64,000 nucleotides of DNA. It comes from a bacterium. Lineage in GTDB: Bacteria > Actinomycetota > Acidimicrobiia > Spongiisociales > Spongiisociaceae. The position numbers were made by a program, and so were the translations under genes. Under the pieces are notes generated by a model. It had not been told where the DNA came from. It ran no database searches and saw nothing but the letters and a program-made list of their open reading frames with translations. The stretch spans positions 1 through 64,000 of the forward strand of contig JAPPHZ010000044.1 in NCBI GenBank assembly GCA_028820935.1, read 5' to 3'. Positions 26,345 to 35,572 of the stretch are shown in pieces; the stretch's first letter is position 1, and each line of letters starts with the position of its first letter.

Positions 26345-26360
26345 TTATACTCCGATATAA
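26345..26360. promoter_or_regulatory. AT-rich palindrome in front of the mazEF-like pair
   Basis: TTATA at 26345-26349 and TATAA at 26356-26360 form an inverted repeat 6 bases before GGAGG of the antitoxin gene. It contains a -10-like TATACT. Autoregulatory operators of MazE-type antitoxins typically sit here; binding itself is an inference. Confidence 0.4.
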
Positions 26361-26375
26361 CACTCGGAGGTGTGG

Positions 26376-26633
26376 ATGCGCTCTGCTGTGCTGCGCCAGG
26401 TCGGTGGCTCGGTCATGCTCGCCGTGCCCCCGGCGCTTCTTGACGTGCTGGAGGTCCGCTCCGGCTCGACGGTGGACCTCGATGTCGATGGCGGACGTCT
26501 GATCGTCGTGCCCAGGCGTTCTCCGAGATACACGCTTGAAGATCTAATCGCGCAGTGCGACCAGACGGCCCCGCCCGACGATGAAGATCGGGCCTGGATT
26601 GACGGCGCCGCTCTGGGCAAAGAGCTGCTTTGA
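26376..26633 (+). CDS. MazE/AbrB-type antitoxin
   Basis: This 85-residue protein has the AbrB/MazE swapped-hairpin motif RQVGGSVMLAVPPALLDVLE followed by SGSTVDLDVDGGRLIVVPR. An acidic C-terminus of the type that wraps the toxin follows (TAPPDDEDRAWIDG). The ATG at 26376 is preferred to a GTG two codons upstream because GGAGG lies 5 nt before it. Its stop overlaps the toxin start. Confidence 0.85.
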   Translation: MRSAVLRQVGGSVMLAVPPALLDVLEVRSGSTVDLDVDGGRLIVVPRRSPRYTLEDLIAQCDQTAPPDDEDRAWIDGAALGKELL

Positions 26634-26965
26634 CCCGACGTGGGGAGATATGGCTCGTAGACCTCAACCCGACAGCAGGTCACGAACAGCGCGGTACGCG
26701 ACCAGTCATGGTCGTATCGCCCGCAGCCTTCAATGAACTGACCGGGACGCCCATCGTGGTGCCCATCACCACCGGCGGTCATTTCGCCCGAATGCGTGGA
26801 TTCACAGTCTCTCTCGAGGACGCGGAGACGCGAACGCGTGGAGTTATCCGCTGTGACCAACCCCGCGTCCTCGACCTGAGTGCCCGAAACGGCAGATTCC
26901 TCGAGACCGCGCCCACCGACACGGTGCAGGAGGTGCTCGCCCGCCTCTGGGCGATTCTCGGCTAG
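26630..26965 (+). CDS. MazF/PemK-type mRNA endonuclease toxin
   Basis: This 111-residue toxin has the MazF family pattern RRGEIWLVDLNPTAGHEQRGTRP (split over about residues 3-25), PVMVVSP, VVPITTG and RGVIRCDQPRVLD. It cleaves RNA in the cytoplasm and is neutralised by the upstream antitoxin. The start is a TTG whose bases overlap the antitoxin TGA stop. Both catalytic regions (Arg in RGTRP, Thr in PITTG) look intact. Confidence 0.88.
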   Translation: MTRRGEIWLVDLNPTAGHEQRGTRPVMVVSPAAFNELTGTPIVVPITTGGHFARMRGFTVSLEDAETRTRGVIRCDQPRVLDLSARNGRFLETAPTDTVQEVLARLWAILG

Positions 26966-26997
26966 CCGTCCTTCTCCGGTCAGGGTAGGTTCGGGGT

Positions 26998-28533
26998 ATG
27001 AGCGGGTACGACACGATCGTGGTCGGGGCGGGGTCGGCGGGCGCCGTCGTGGCGGCCCGGCTGAGCGAGGACCCCGATCGCCAAGTGTTACTGCTGGAAG
27101 CCGGATCCGACTACCGGTCTGACGAGACGCCGTGGCACATCCGCAGTCCCAACCCGGCGCAGATCATCTCCGACCCCCGCTACCACTGGCCGGAGTTGGA
27201 GGCCCGCCGCACCTCGGGGCAGGGACCGTCCCTCTACTGGCGGGGACGGGGCGTGGGAGGCAGTTCCGCCATCAACGGGCAGATAGCCATCCAGGCCATG
27301 CCGGAGGACTACGACCGGTGGGGGATCCCCGGCTGGTCGAGTGCGGATCTCCTGCCTGCCATCCGGCGCATGGAGACCGATCTCGACTTCGGGGACGCCC
27401 CCTATCACGGTGACTCGGGTCCCATTCCGGTGTACCGCACTCCCCCGGAAGATTGGGGCGCCGTCGACCGGGCGCTGCGCGACGCGGCGCTGGCCATGGG
27501 GCATCCGTGGCACCCCGATCACAACGCGCCGGGCTCGACCGGCGTCTCACCGTACGCCATCAACAGCCGGGGCGGCAAGCGGGTCACGACCAACGACGCC
27601 TATCTGGAACCGGCCCGCGGGCGCCCCAACCTGACCATCCGCGGCCGTGCCCGCGTGGACCGGGTGCTGGTATCGGGAAGCAGGGCCACGGGTGTCCGGG
27701 CGCGTATCGGGGACGAGACCCTCGAGGTGGCTGCCGCGGAGGTGATCTTGTGCGCCGGTGCCATCCACACCCCGGCCATCCTGCAGCGCTCGGGAGTCGG
27801 ACCCGCCCGCCTGTTGTCATCCCTGGGCGTCGACCTGGTGGCCGACCTGCCCGTCGGACTGGGGTTGCAGGAACACCCCGCCATCTGGTTGATGCTCGAC
27901 CTGCGCCGGCACGCCCGAGCGGCCTCGCCGGACGCCCGTCACACGAACTGCTGCGTGCGGTACAGCTCCGGAGTGGCAGGCGGGGTACCAAACGACATGC
28001 TGCTCCTCTCGATGAATCTCAGCGGATACGGCGATGAGGGCTTCGAGACCGGGCTGCTGGAGTTGTGCGTGTTCGAGAGCGACTCCCGGGGAGAGGTGGC
28101 CATACGCAACTCCGATCCGGACATCCAACCGAGGGTCGACTTCCGGATGCTCTCGGAACCCGGTGACCTGGCCCGTCTCAGGGACGGGGTCCGGCTTCTC
28201 GTCGAGATGGCGCGGACGGACCCGATCCGCGCAGTCGCCTCGGAAACCTGGCTCGGGCCCGACAGGCTGGAGATCGACTCGGTGGGGGACGAGGCCGCCG
28301 TCGATGCCTGGCTGATGCGCTCCTGCCTCGACGCCCAGCACGCCAGCGGCAGCTGCCGCATGGGGCTCTCGAACCGCCCGGAGACGGTCGTGGACGAGCA
28401 ATGCCGGGTACTGGGTGTCGATGGGCTGCGGGTGGTCGACGCGTCGATCATGCCCCAGACCCCCAGGGCCAACACCCACCTGCCCACCGTCACCATCGCC
28501 GAACAAGCGGCGTATCTGATCCGGAACGGGTGA
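26998..28533 (+). CDS. GMC family FAD oxidoreductase (choline dehydrogenase-like)
   Basis: This 511-residue flavoprotein has the N-terminal FAD-binding VVGAGSAGAVVAARLSEDP, the GMC signature RGRGVGGSSAINGQIAIQA, and CAGAIHTPAILQRSGVGPA. In the C-terminal catalytic region His residues are seen in DAQHASGSCRMG and TPRANTHLPT. It oxidises an alcohol with FAD; the substrate is unknown. It precedes the Dpp-type operon by about 150 nt on the same strand and may or may not be part of it. Confidence 0.88.
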   Translation: MSGYDTIVVGAGSAGAVVAARLSEDPDRQVLLLEAGSDYRSDETPWHIRSPNPAQIISDPRYHWPELEARRTSGQGPSLYWRGRGVGGSSAINGQIAIQAMPEDYDRWGIPGWSSADLLPAIRRMETDLDFGDAPYHGDSGPIPVYRTPPEDWGAVDRALRDAALAMGHPWHPDHNAPGSTGVSPYAINSRGGKRVTTNDAYLEPARGRPNLTIRGRARVDRVLVSGSRATGVRARIGDETLEVAAAEVILCAGAIHTPAILQRSGVGPARLLSSLGVDLVADLPVGLGLQEHPAIWLMLDLRRHARAASPDARHTNCCVRYSSGVAGGVPNDMLLLSMNLSGYGDEGFETGLLELCVFESDSRGEVAIRNSDPDIQPRVDFRMLSEPGDLARLRDGVRLLVEMARTDPIRAVASETWLGPDRLEIDSVGDEAAVDAWLMRSCLDAQHASGSCRMGLSNRPETVVDEQCRVLGVDGLRVVDASIMPQTPRANTHLPTVTIAEQAAYLIRNG

Positions 28534-28687
28534 CGTCGGTCCGCAGCCCGGCGCGGCGACCACGCCCGTGATACCCTGTCGCAGGACGGGTCGCGCCCAC
28601 CCGCCTCTGGCTGGATGTGGCCCCAATGATCCCCGTTGTGGCGAGAATCCGGACGCACGAGTCGAGCCGGGTGGGAGGGAGGTCCCG

Positions 28688-30391
28688 ATGTCGGACACGG
28701 AAGGAATCCTGGACAGGCAGATCTCGAGGCGGCAATTCATGGCCTACAGCGGCAAGTTCGGTGTGGCGGCCATGCTCGCCTCTCCGATGGTCGCGGCGGC
28801 ATGCGGAGGCGAGACGGCCTCCGGCGTGATGCGCTTCGGGCACCTCAACATCTTCGACACCCCGAACCCCGTGGTGACCGTGTCCACGCCCGACATGCAC
28901 TGGCTCGTCTACGACCGCCTGATGGAGTTCGACAACAACCTGTCACCGCAGCTTTCTCTGGCCACCAGCCGGGACCTGTCGAACGGAGGCGCCACCGTCA
29001 CCTACAAGATCCGCTCCGGGGTCGAGTTCCACGACGGCGAGCCCCTCACCTCGGCGGACATCAAGTACTCCTTCGAGCTGTACCGGGACACCAAGAAGGG
29101 CCTCTTCGGAGGGTTCTTCGAGCCGCTCGAGACGGTCGAGGCGCCTGATGACGAGACGGTCGTGCTCCACTTCTCAGGCCCTCCGGCCCTCGATCCGAGT
29201 GTCGGGGCGCCCATAATCCCGGCGCACATCTGGCAGGGCATGTCCCCCGAGGACATCGACATCTTCGGCAACGACGAGATGATCGGATCGGGAGCGTTCA
29301 AGCTGAACGAGTACACCCCGGATACCCGTCTGGTGCTGGACCGCAACAGCGACTGGTGGGGTTGGTCGTCCAACGACGGTCCCAAGACCGGCACCTTGGA
29401 GCAGATCATCAAGGTGCAGTTGGCGAACGAGGAGACCATCGCCAACTCGCTGCGTAACGACGAGATCGACGTGACGGGCACCCTCTCGTCGCCGGACATC
29501 TGGGCAGGCCTGCAGGGCGAGCCGAACGTCGTGGTGGAGGAGTATCCGGGACTCGTGCTGGACCACTTCGGGATCAACGTCTACGAGGATCCCGACAATC
29601 CGGGACAGCCGCATCCGAACTCCGGCGGCAACCCGCTGCTCCTCGATCCGGTGATCCGAGAGGCGATGTCATGGGCTATGGACCGTCAGCGCCTGGTGGA
29701 TCTGGTTCTCGGTGGTCGGGGCGAAAAAGGAACGGTGGTCCTACCGCCCGGTCTCGGCGACGCGTTCCTTGAGATCCCCGAGGGCGAGCAGGCCAACGGG
29801 AACCCCGCCAAGGCGCGGGAGATACTCGACGCGGCCGGCTATGTCGATCGGGACGGCGACGGTGTCAGGGAGAGCCCGGACGGCGAGAAGCTGAGCTTCC
29901 GGCTGTTCGCCTCCACGGTGATCGACCGGCTGCCCCTCTACGCCGAGCTCATCAAGCCGATGCTCGAGGACGTCGGCATGGAGATACAGGGCGTGTTCGG
30001 CGAGGACGACCCGACGCTGATCCAGCGGGTGTTCGTCGACGCCGACTGGGACATGTACACGTGGGTGTGGCAAACCCCGCCCGATGCGACCTTCATGCTG
30101 TCGGTGCAGTCGTGCGATCAGTTCGGGAACCTCTCGGACACCTACTACTGCGACGCCGAGTACGAGGCTTTGTTCAAGGCGCAGCAGACCGAGGGGAATC
30201 CCGCCCAACGACTGGACATGGTCAAGCAGGCGCAGCAGATCTTCTACGACTCGTTCGCCTACTGCGTGATGGCCTATCCCACCAAGCTCCAGGCCTATCG
30301 GGACGACAATCTGACCGGTTGGCCGTTCGTGAACAACGGGATCACCACCAACTGGTCGACGGAGACCTTCCTGATCGTCAGCGAAGCCTGA
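28688..30391 (+). CDS. Dipeptide/oligopeptide-type ABC transporter substrate-binding protein (Tat signal)
   Basis: This 567-residue SBP_bac_5 protein begins with a twin-arginine signal (SRRQFMA at about 13-19) followed by a hydrophobic stretch and a Cys that could be lipidated (VAAACGG). The binding-domain hallmark YKIRSGVEFHDGEPLTSADIKYSFE is present (spread over about 102-126). The ATG at 28688 has GGGAGGGAGG upstream. It heads a transporter operon whose later genes act on amides and nucleosides, so its ligand need not be a peptide. Confidence 0.87.
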   Translation: MSDTEGILDRQISRRQFMAYSGKFGVAAMLASPMVAAACGGETASGVMRFGHLNIFDTPNPVVTVSTPDMHWLVYDRLMEFDNNLSPQLSLATSRDLSNGGATVTYKIRSGVEFHDGEPLTSADIKYSFELYRDTKKGLFGGFFEPLETVEAPDDETVVLHFSGPPALDPSVGAPIIPAHIWQGMSPEDIDIFGNDEMIGSGAFKLNEYTPDTRLVLDRNSDWWGWSSNDGPKTGTLEQIIKVQLANEETIANSLRNDEIDVTGTLSSPDIWAGLQGEPNVVVEEYPGLVLDHFGINVYEDPDNPGQPHPNSGGNPLLLDPVIREAMSWAMDRQRLVDLVLGGRGEKGTVVLPPGLGDAFLEIPEGEQANGNPAKAREILDAAGYVDRDGDGVRESPDGEKLSFRLFASTVIDRLPLYAELIKPMLEDVGMEIQGVFGEDDPTLIQRVFVDADWDMYTWVWQTPPDATFMLSVQSCDQFGNLSDTYYCDAEYEALFKAQQTEGNPAQRLDMVKQAQQIFYDSFAYCVMAYPTKLQAYRDDNLTGWPFVNNGITTNWSTETFLIVSEA

Positions 30392-30439
30392 TCGTCCGGA
30401 CCACCGCGCCGGAGGTGACCGCTCGAGACGGACGCGGAT

Positions 30440-31492
30440 GTGACATCGTCACCTGAGCCGGGGACGGACACCGGCTCGGAACCGGTCGACGTCACGGCCT
30501 CGCGGACGGTTCGTTGGCGGTGGCTGCGCAGCTACCCGGCACGCCGCGTGCTGCAGGGGCTCATCACGCTGTTCGTGGTCGCCACCTTCAACTTCTGGCT
30601 CTTCCGGATGCTCCCCGGTGACCCGGCCCGGCTGATCGCCCGTGAGAGCCGGCTGAGCCCGGAGGCGTTCGAGCAGCTGCGGGAGTCGTTCGGCCTCAAC
30701 GAACCGGCTTGGTCGCAGTACCTGACGTATCTCACCAAGATCGTCCGGTTCGACACGGGTATCTCGTTCAAGGCTCGCATGCCGGTGACCGACCTGCTGA
30801 AGCCCGCCCTCACCAACACGCTGATCCTGACCGGAGCCGCGCTGGTGCTGATATTCGTGTTCGGCCTGGCCTTCGGCATCGTCGCCGGCTGGCGGAGGGG
30901 AACCCGGACGGACACGTCCCTGACGCTGACCGCGTTGACGCTGTGGAGCCTTCCCACCTTCTGGGTCGGTCTGATGCTGGTGCTGCTTTTCAGCATCAGC
31001 CTCGGCCTGCTTCCAGTGGCCGGGATACGGTCGGTAGCGGCCATCTACCGGACCCCCTTCGACGAGGTACGGGACGTGCTGGAACACCTGGTGCTTCCCG
31101 CCGCCACCATCGCCATCGTCAGCGTGGGCTCGATCGCGCTCATCATGCGGAACTCGCTGGCCGAGGTGGCGGACGAGGACTACATGCTGGCGGCCCGGGC
31201 CCGGGGCCTGCGGCCACGGACCATCCTGTGGCGCTACGGCGTGCGAAACGCCTTCCTGCCCACGTTCACACTCATGGCCCTCACGCTGGGCCTGCTCATG
31301 GCGGGAACCATCCAGACCGAGGTGGTCTTCTCGTGGCCTGGTCTGGGGCTGCTCATGTACGAGGCGGTCCAGGACCGCGATCTGCCGGTGTTGGAGGCGG
31401 CCTTCTTCGTGATCGCGGTCATCGTGGTGATCGCCACCACCATCGCCGACCTGTTCTACTCACGCCTCGACCCGCGGATCAGGTCGTCATGA
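30440..31492 (+). CDS. DppB-like ABC transporter permease
   Basis: This 350-residue permease of the peptide/nickel family has an N-terminal cytoplasmic region and a first membrane segment after RRVLQGLITLFVVATFNFWL. Following it are MLPGDPARLIARE and SLAEVADEDYMLAARARGL, the EAA loop. About six transmembrane segments are visible. The GTG at 30440 lacks a close Shine-Dalgarno. Its stop overlaps the next permease start (ATGA). Confidence 0.88.
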   Translation: MTSSPEPGTDTGSEPVDVTASRTVRWRWLRSYPARRVLQGLITLFVVATFNFWLFRMLPGDPARLIARESRLSPEAFEQLRESFGLNEPAWSQYLTYLTKIVRFDTGISFKARMPVTDLLKPALTNTLILTGAALVLIFVFGLAFGIVAGWRRGTRTDTSLTLTALTLWSLPTFWVGLMLVLLFSISLGLLPVAGIRSVAAIYRTPFDEVRDVLEHLVLPAATIAIVSVGSIALIMRNSLAEVADEDYMLAARARGLRPRTILWRYGVRNAFLPTFTLMALTLGLLMAGTIQTEVVFSWPGLGLLMYEAVQDRDLPVLEAAFFVIAVIVVIATTIADLFYSRLDPRIRSS

Positions 31493-32394
31493 GCGCCGAA
31501 GGCATCGTGCCGGACGCAGCCCCGACCGCGCAGGACCGCCCTGCCAATCAGACGACCGCTGTCTTGGGACAGCTATGGAGAACCGGCCGGGGAAAGATCG
31601 GCCTTATCCTGCTCGCCGTCTTCCTCGTCTACGGGGTAGCCGGGTACCTCGCCTACGAGAACCCGCCGGTGGCCGGGCAGACCGTCGAGGACCGGTTCCG
31701 GGCGCCGTCGGTCGATTACCTGCTCGGAACCGACAATCTGGGCCGTTCCGTTTGGGAGCAGCTGGCGGTGGGCGCCGGCATCTCCCTGGCCGTCGGGGTG
31801 GCGGCCACCGCCATCGCAATCCTCATGGGGAGCATCGTCGGGATAACCAGCGGCTACATCGGCGGCCGGTTCGACCAGTTCGCCATGGGCATCACCGACA
31901 TGTTCATCACCATCCCGGCGCTGCCGCTGATCATCGTCCTGGCCGCGGTGCTCTCCAGAGGACTGCCGACCATCATCGTGGTGATCGGGGTGACCAGCTG
32001 GGCGGTACCGGCCCGGCTCATCCGGGCAGAGGTCCTGAGCCAGCGGGAACGCACCTTCATCCTGCGGGCCAAGGCGATCGGGATGCGCCCGCTGCACATC
32101 ATGTGGACCCACGTGCTGCCCAACGTGGCGGGGATCGTGCTGGCCAACGCCATCCTGCTGACCGCCGCCGCCATCCTCACGGAGGCGGTGCTGGCCTTCC
32201 TCGGCCTCGGGGATCCGTCACTGATCTCGTGGGGGAAGATGCTCCAGAATGCGTTCAGTTCCGGGGCGACCTCGCTCGGATACTGGTGGGTGCTGATCCC
32301 GCCCGGCCTGCTCATCACGCTGCTCGTCCTGTCGTTCACGCTCGTGGGCAACGCCCTGACCGATGTCATCGATCCCCGGCGCCGGGCGGAGTAG
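31489..32394 (+). CDS. DppC-like ABC transporter permease
   Basis: This 301-residue partner permease has the family features FRAPSVDYLLGTDNLGRSVW and RAEVLSQRERTFILRAKAIG (the EAA loop). Five to six membrane segments are visible, ending VLSFTLVGNALTDVIDP. The ATG overlaps the DppB-like stop by 4 nt. Together the two permeases form the membrane channel. Confidence 0.89.
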   Translation: MSAEGIVPDAAPTAQDRPANQTTAVLGQLWRTGRGKIGLILLAVFLVYGVAGYLAYENPPVAGQTVEDRFRAPSVDYLLGTDNLGRSVWEQLAVGAGISLAVGVAATAIAILMGSIVGITSGYIGGRFDQFAMGITDMFITIPALPLIIVLAAVLSRGLPTIIVVIGVTSWAVPARLIRAEVLSQRERTFILRAKAIGMRPLHIMWTHVLPNVAGIVLANAILLTAAAILTEAVLAFLGLGDPSLISWGKMLQNAFSSGATSLGYWWVLIPPGLLITLLVLSFTLVGNALTDVIDPRRRAE

Positions 32395-32400
32395 GAAGCC

Positions 32401-33378
32401 ATGGCGCTCCTGAGCATCAGCGACCTCACCGTCGACTACCGGCGAGCGGGGCGGACCATAAGGGCCGCCGACGGGGTGAGCTTCGACATCGAGAGGGGCA
32501 GCGTGGTCGGCCTGGTCGGGGAGAGCGGCTCGGGCAAGTCGACCCTTGCCCTGGCGATGATGGGCCTGCTGCCGTCCAACGGCGCGGTGACCGGCGGATC
32601 GATCCGCTTCGACGGCGCCGAGATGACGGGGTTGGACGAGGTGCAGTGGCGCTCGGTTAGGGGCCGCCGGATGGGCATGGTGTTCCAGGGCGCGATGAAC
32701 TCGCTGAACCCGGTGCGGAGGGTGCTGGACCAGGTCTCGGAGCCGATACGCACCCATGATCCCGGCATCGACAAGGCGAAGGCCTCCGACCAGGCTCACG
32801 ACCTGCTTTCGCTGGTGGGTATCCCCGCCGATCGCCACAGGGCGTACCCGTACGAGTATTCCGGAGGAATGCGACAGCGGGCCGGGATCGCCATGGCCCT
32901 GAGCGGCGGGCCGGCGCTGCTGATCGCCGACGAGCCGGTCACAGCCCTCGACGTGATCGTCCAGGCCCGCATCCTCCGGTTGCTCGAGGACCTGCGCGAA
33001 GCCCTGGACCTCACGATCCTGTTCATCACCCACGACCTCGGTGTCGTGGCCCGCCTCTGTGACCGGGTGGTGGTGCTCTACGCGGCGCGGGCGGTGGAGG
33101 AGGGAACGGTCGACGAAATCTACGGACATCCGAAGCATCCGTACACGCGGGCCCTGCTCCAGTCGGTTCCCAACTTCGCGCGGGGCAGGGGAAAGTCCCG
33201 GGGGATTCCCGGGACCCCGCCATCTCTGGTGAGCCCTCCTTCGGGCTGCCGCTTCCATCCCCGATGCCCCGACGCCATGGAGATCTGCGCGACCCGGTCC
33301 CCCGGATGGACGCGGTTCGCGGGTGAGCAGGTGGCGACCTGCCATCTGTACGGCGAGGAGGGCCCCTCGAATGCCTGA
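32401..33378 (+). CDS. DppD-like ABC transporter ATP-binding protein
   Basis: This 325-residue ATPase has Walker A GESGSGKSTL, the signature YSGGMRQRAGIAMAL, and Walker B LLIADEPVTALD. The C-terminal oligopeptide-transporter motif CRFHPRCPDAMEIC may carry an Fe-S or structural cysteine cluster, as in DppD. It is 6 nt after the second permease and overlaps the DppF-like gene by 8 nt. Confidence 0.9.
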   Translation: MALLSISDLTVDYRRAGRTIRAADGVSFDIERGSVVGLVGESGSGKSTLALAMMGLLPSNGAVTGGSIRFDGAEMTGLDEVQWRSVRGRRMGMVFQGAMNSLNPVRRVLDQVSEPIRTHDPGIDKAKASDQAHDLLSLVGIPADRHRAYPYEYSGGMRQRAGIAMALSGGPALLIADEPVTALDVIVQARILRLLEDLREALDLTILFITHDLGVVARLCDRVVVLYAARAVEEGTVDEIYGHPKHPYTRALLQSVPNFARGRGKSRGIPGTPPSLVSPPSGCRFHPRCPDAMEICATRSPGWTRFAGEQVATCHLYGEEGPSNA

Positions 33379-34399
33379 CGCCGGTAACGGTTCGCCCCTC
33401 GTAGCGGTCCGCGAGCTGAATGTGCATTTCAAGCGTTCCCGGCGGGCCGGCCAGCCGGTCAGGGCCGTTGACGGCGTCGATCTCGACGTCTTCGCCGGGG
33501 AAACGCTGTGCATCGTGGGTGAATCGGGCTCGGGAAAGACGACCCTCGTTAGGGCGATCGGCCATCTGGCGCCCATCACATCGGGTTCGGTCCGGTTCGG
33601 CGATGTCGACGTGGCTCACTTGCGCAGGAGTGAATTGCGGACCATGCGGCGCCGGGTGCAGTACGTGTTCCAGGATCCGTTCGAGTCGTTCGACCGCCGG
33701 CAGTCGATCTTCTCGATCGTGGCCCAACCGCTGCGGGTGCACCAGCTCGCCGGTTCCCAGTCCGAACTCGAGGCTCGGGTTCACGAAGCCTTGGAGGAGT
33801 GCGGCCTCGAGCCGGCGGGCGAGTTCGCCAGGCTCTACCCGCACCAGCTGTCGGGGGGCCAGCGGCAGAGGGTTTCGATAGCAGCGGCGTTGGTGCTGCG
33901 ACCCGAGTTGCTGGTCGCCGACGAGCCGGTCTCCATGCTCGACGTATCGGTTCGTTCCGACATCCTCTCCCTGTTCGTGCGGCTCAAGCAGAGCCACCAG
34001 ATGACGCTGCTGTTCGTCACCCACGACCTGTCCGTCGCCTGGGAGATAGCCGATCGTATCGCGGTCATGTATCTGGGCAAGGTGGTGGAGGAGGGCTCCG
34101 CCGACCAGGTGATAGGCCGTCCCGCCAACCCGTATACGCACGCATTGGTCGGCGCCATTCCGGTACCGGATCCTCACGACGTGGCGCCGGAGCCGGGCGT
34201 CCGGGGGGACATCGGGGACATCGTCGGCATCCCGGAGGGTTGCCGTTTCCATCCCCGCTGCCCGTACGCGGACGAGCGCTGTCCGGCGGTGATTCCACCC
34301 CTCAGCCGGGTGGGCGAGGGCCACAGGAGCGCATGCGTCCGCAACGACGAACTCGACCTGGTGGCGCCCCACCGCCTCGCCACCGGATCGACCGGCTGA
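33371..34399 (+). CDS. DppF-like ABC transporter ATP-binding protein
   Basis: This 342-residue second ATPase of the heterodimer has Walker A GESGSGKTTLVRA, the signature LSGGQRQRVSIAAAL, Walker B LLVADEPVSMLD and a C-terminal CRFHPRCPYADERC. The ATG at 33371 lies within the end of the DppD-like gene. It completes a full five-protein importer (SBP, two permeases, two ATPases). Confidence 0.9.
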   Translation: MPDAGNGSPLVAVRELNVHFKRSRRAGQPVRAVDGVDLDVFAGETLCIVGESGSGKTTLVRAIGHLAPITSGSVRFGDVDVAHLRRSELRTMRRRVQYVFQDPFESFDRRQSIFSIVAQPLRVHQLAGSQSELEARVHEALEECGLEPAGEFARLYPHQLSGGQRQRVSIAAALVLRPELLVADEPVSMLDVSVRSDILSLFVRLKQSHQMTLLFVTHDLSVAWEIADRIAVMYLGKVVEEGSADQVIGRPANPYTHALVGAIPVPDPHDVAPEPGVRGDIGDIVGIPEGCRFHPRCPYADERCPAVIPPLSRVGEGHRSACVRNDELDLVAPHRLATGSTG

Positions 34400-34411
34400 C
34401 GGGAGGTCGGT

Positions 34412-35572
34412 GTGGGATCGGATGCCAAGGCGCTGGCGCAGGGGGTGGTCAATGCCTCCCGGCAGGACCTGGTCGCCTTGAGCCACACCATCCACGGATA
34501 CTCCGAGACGGCGTTCGAGGAGGCACGATCGGCGGCTCACGTGGCCGGATCCCTGGAAGAGGCAGGATTTGCCGTCGAGGTGGGCTACGGGGGGCTACCG
34601 ACTGCGGTCCGGGCGGTGGCCGGTAGCGGACCGCTCCGGGTGGTGATCTGTGCCGAATACGACGCCTTGCCCGGGATCGGCCATGCATGCGGCCACAACG
34701 TGATCGCCGCGGCGGCGGTGGGCGCCGGATTGGGGCTGGCCCCGGTAGCGGACGACGTCGGGCTCGAGGTGACGATACTGGGGACCCCCGCCGAGGAGGC
34801 GGGAGGGGGCAAGGTGCTGCTACTGGACGCCGGCGCCTTCGACTCCGTACATCTGGCCATGATGGTCCATCCTGCTCCCTTCGATGTGGCTGCACCTCCC
34901 GTGGTTGCCATCGAGTGGCTGGAGGTCTCCTACCAGGGCAAGGAAGCTCACGCCTCCGCGTTCCCGGAACAGGGAGTCAACGCGGCCGATGCCCTGGTGG
35001 TGGCACAGGTGGCGATCGGGCTGCTCCGCCAGCACGTGGCCGCAACCGACCGGGTTCATGGAATCGTGACCGAGGCGGGCACCGCCGCCAACATCATCCC
35101 GGCCCGGGGCGTGGCTTCGTACATGGTCCGGACTCCCCACATCGGCCAACTGGAGGCGCTGCGCCGCCGGGTGGAGGCATGCTTCGAGGCGGGCGCTCTG
35201 GCGACCGGGGCGGAGCTGACCATCGCCCGGCCGAATCCGCCCTACAGCCACCTGGAGCATCACGCCGGGCTGGCCGAGCGCTACCGGCGCAATGCGGAAC
35301 GCCTGGGTAGGACCTTCCACGACGGCGATGTCCCTCCCGTGTCGACCGACATGGGGAACGTATCGCTCGAGGTCCCGACCATCCATCCCTTCATAGGCAT
35401 CGACTCGCTGCCCGCGGTGAACCATCAGCCGGGGTTCACGGACGCCGCCGCCCGCCCGCCTGCCGACCGGGCGGTGATCGACGGTGCCATCTCCCTCGCC
35501 TGGACGGCGATCGACGCGGCGACGGATGAGCAGTTGGCGGGAGAACTCATGGCTGCTGATGGCCGGCGATAG
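34412..35572 (+). CDS. M20 family amidohydrolase (aminoacylase/AbgB-like)
   Basis: This 386-residue M20 peptidase-like hydrolase has the metal site EYDALPGIGHACGHN (about 76-90), GTPAEEAGGGK, and the dimerisation domain with KEAHASAFPEQGVNAADAL. Relatives hydrolyse N-acyl amino acids, indole-3-acetyl-amino acids or aminobenzoyl-glutamate. The GTG start is 12 nt after the DppF-like stop with GGGAGG upstream. Its place between an importer and nucleoside enzymes suggests it cleaves an amide in the imported compound. Confidence 0.87.
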   Translation: MGSDAKALAQGVVNASRQDLVALSHTIHGYSETAFEEARSAAHVAGSLEEAGFAVEVGYGGLPTAVRAVAGSGPLRVVICAEYDALPGIGHACGHNVIAAAAVGAGLGLAPVADDVGLEVTILGTPAEEAGGGKVLLLDAGAFDSVHLAMMVHPAPFDVAAPPVVAIEWLEVSYQGKEAHASAFPEQGVNAADALVVAQVAIGLLRQHVAATDRVHGIVTEAGTAANIIPARGVASYMVRTPHIGQLEALRRRVEACFEAGALATGAELTIARPNPPYSHLEHHAGLAERYRRNAERLGRTFHDGDVPPVSTDMGNVSLEVPTIHPFIGIDSLPAVNHQPGFTDAAARPPADRAVIDGAISLAWTAIDAATDEQLAGELMAADGRR

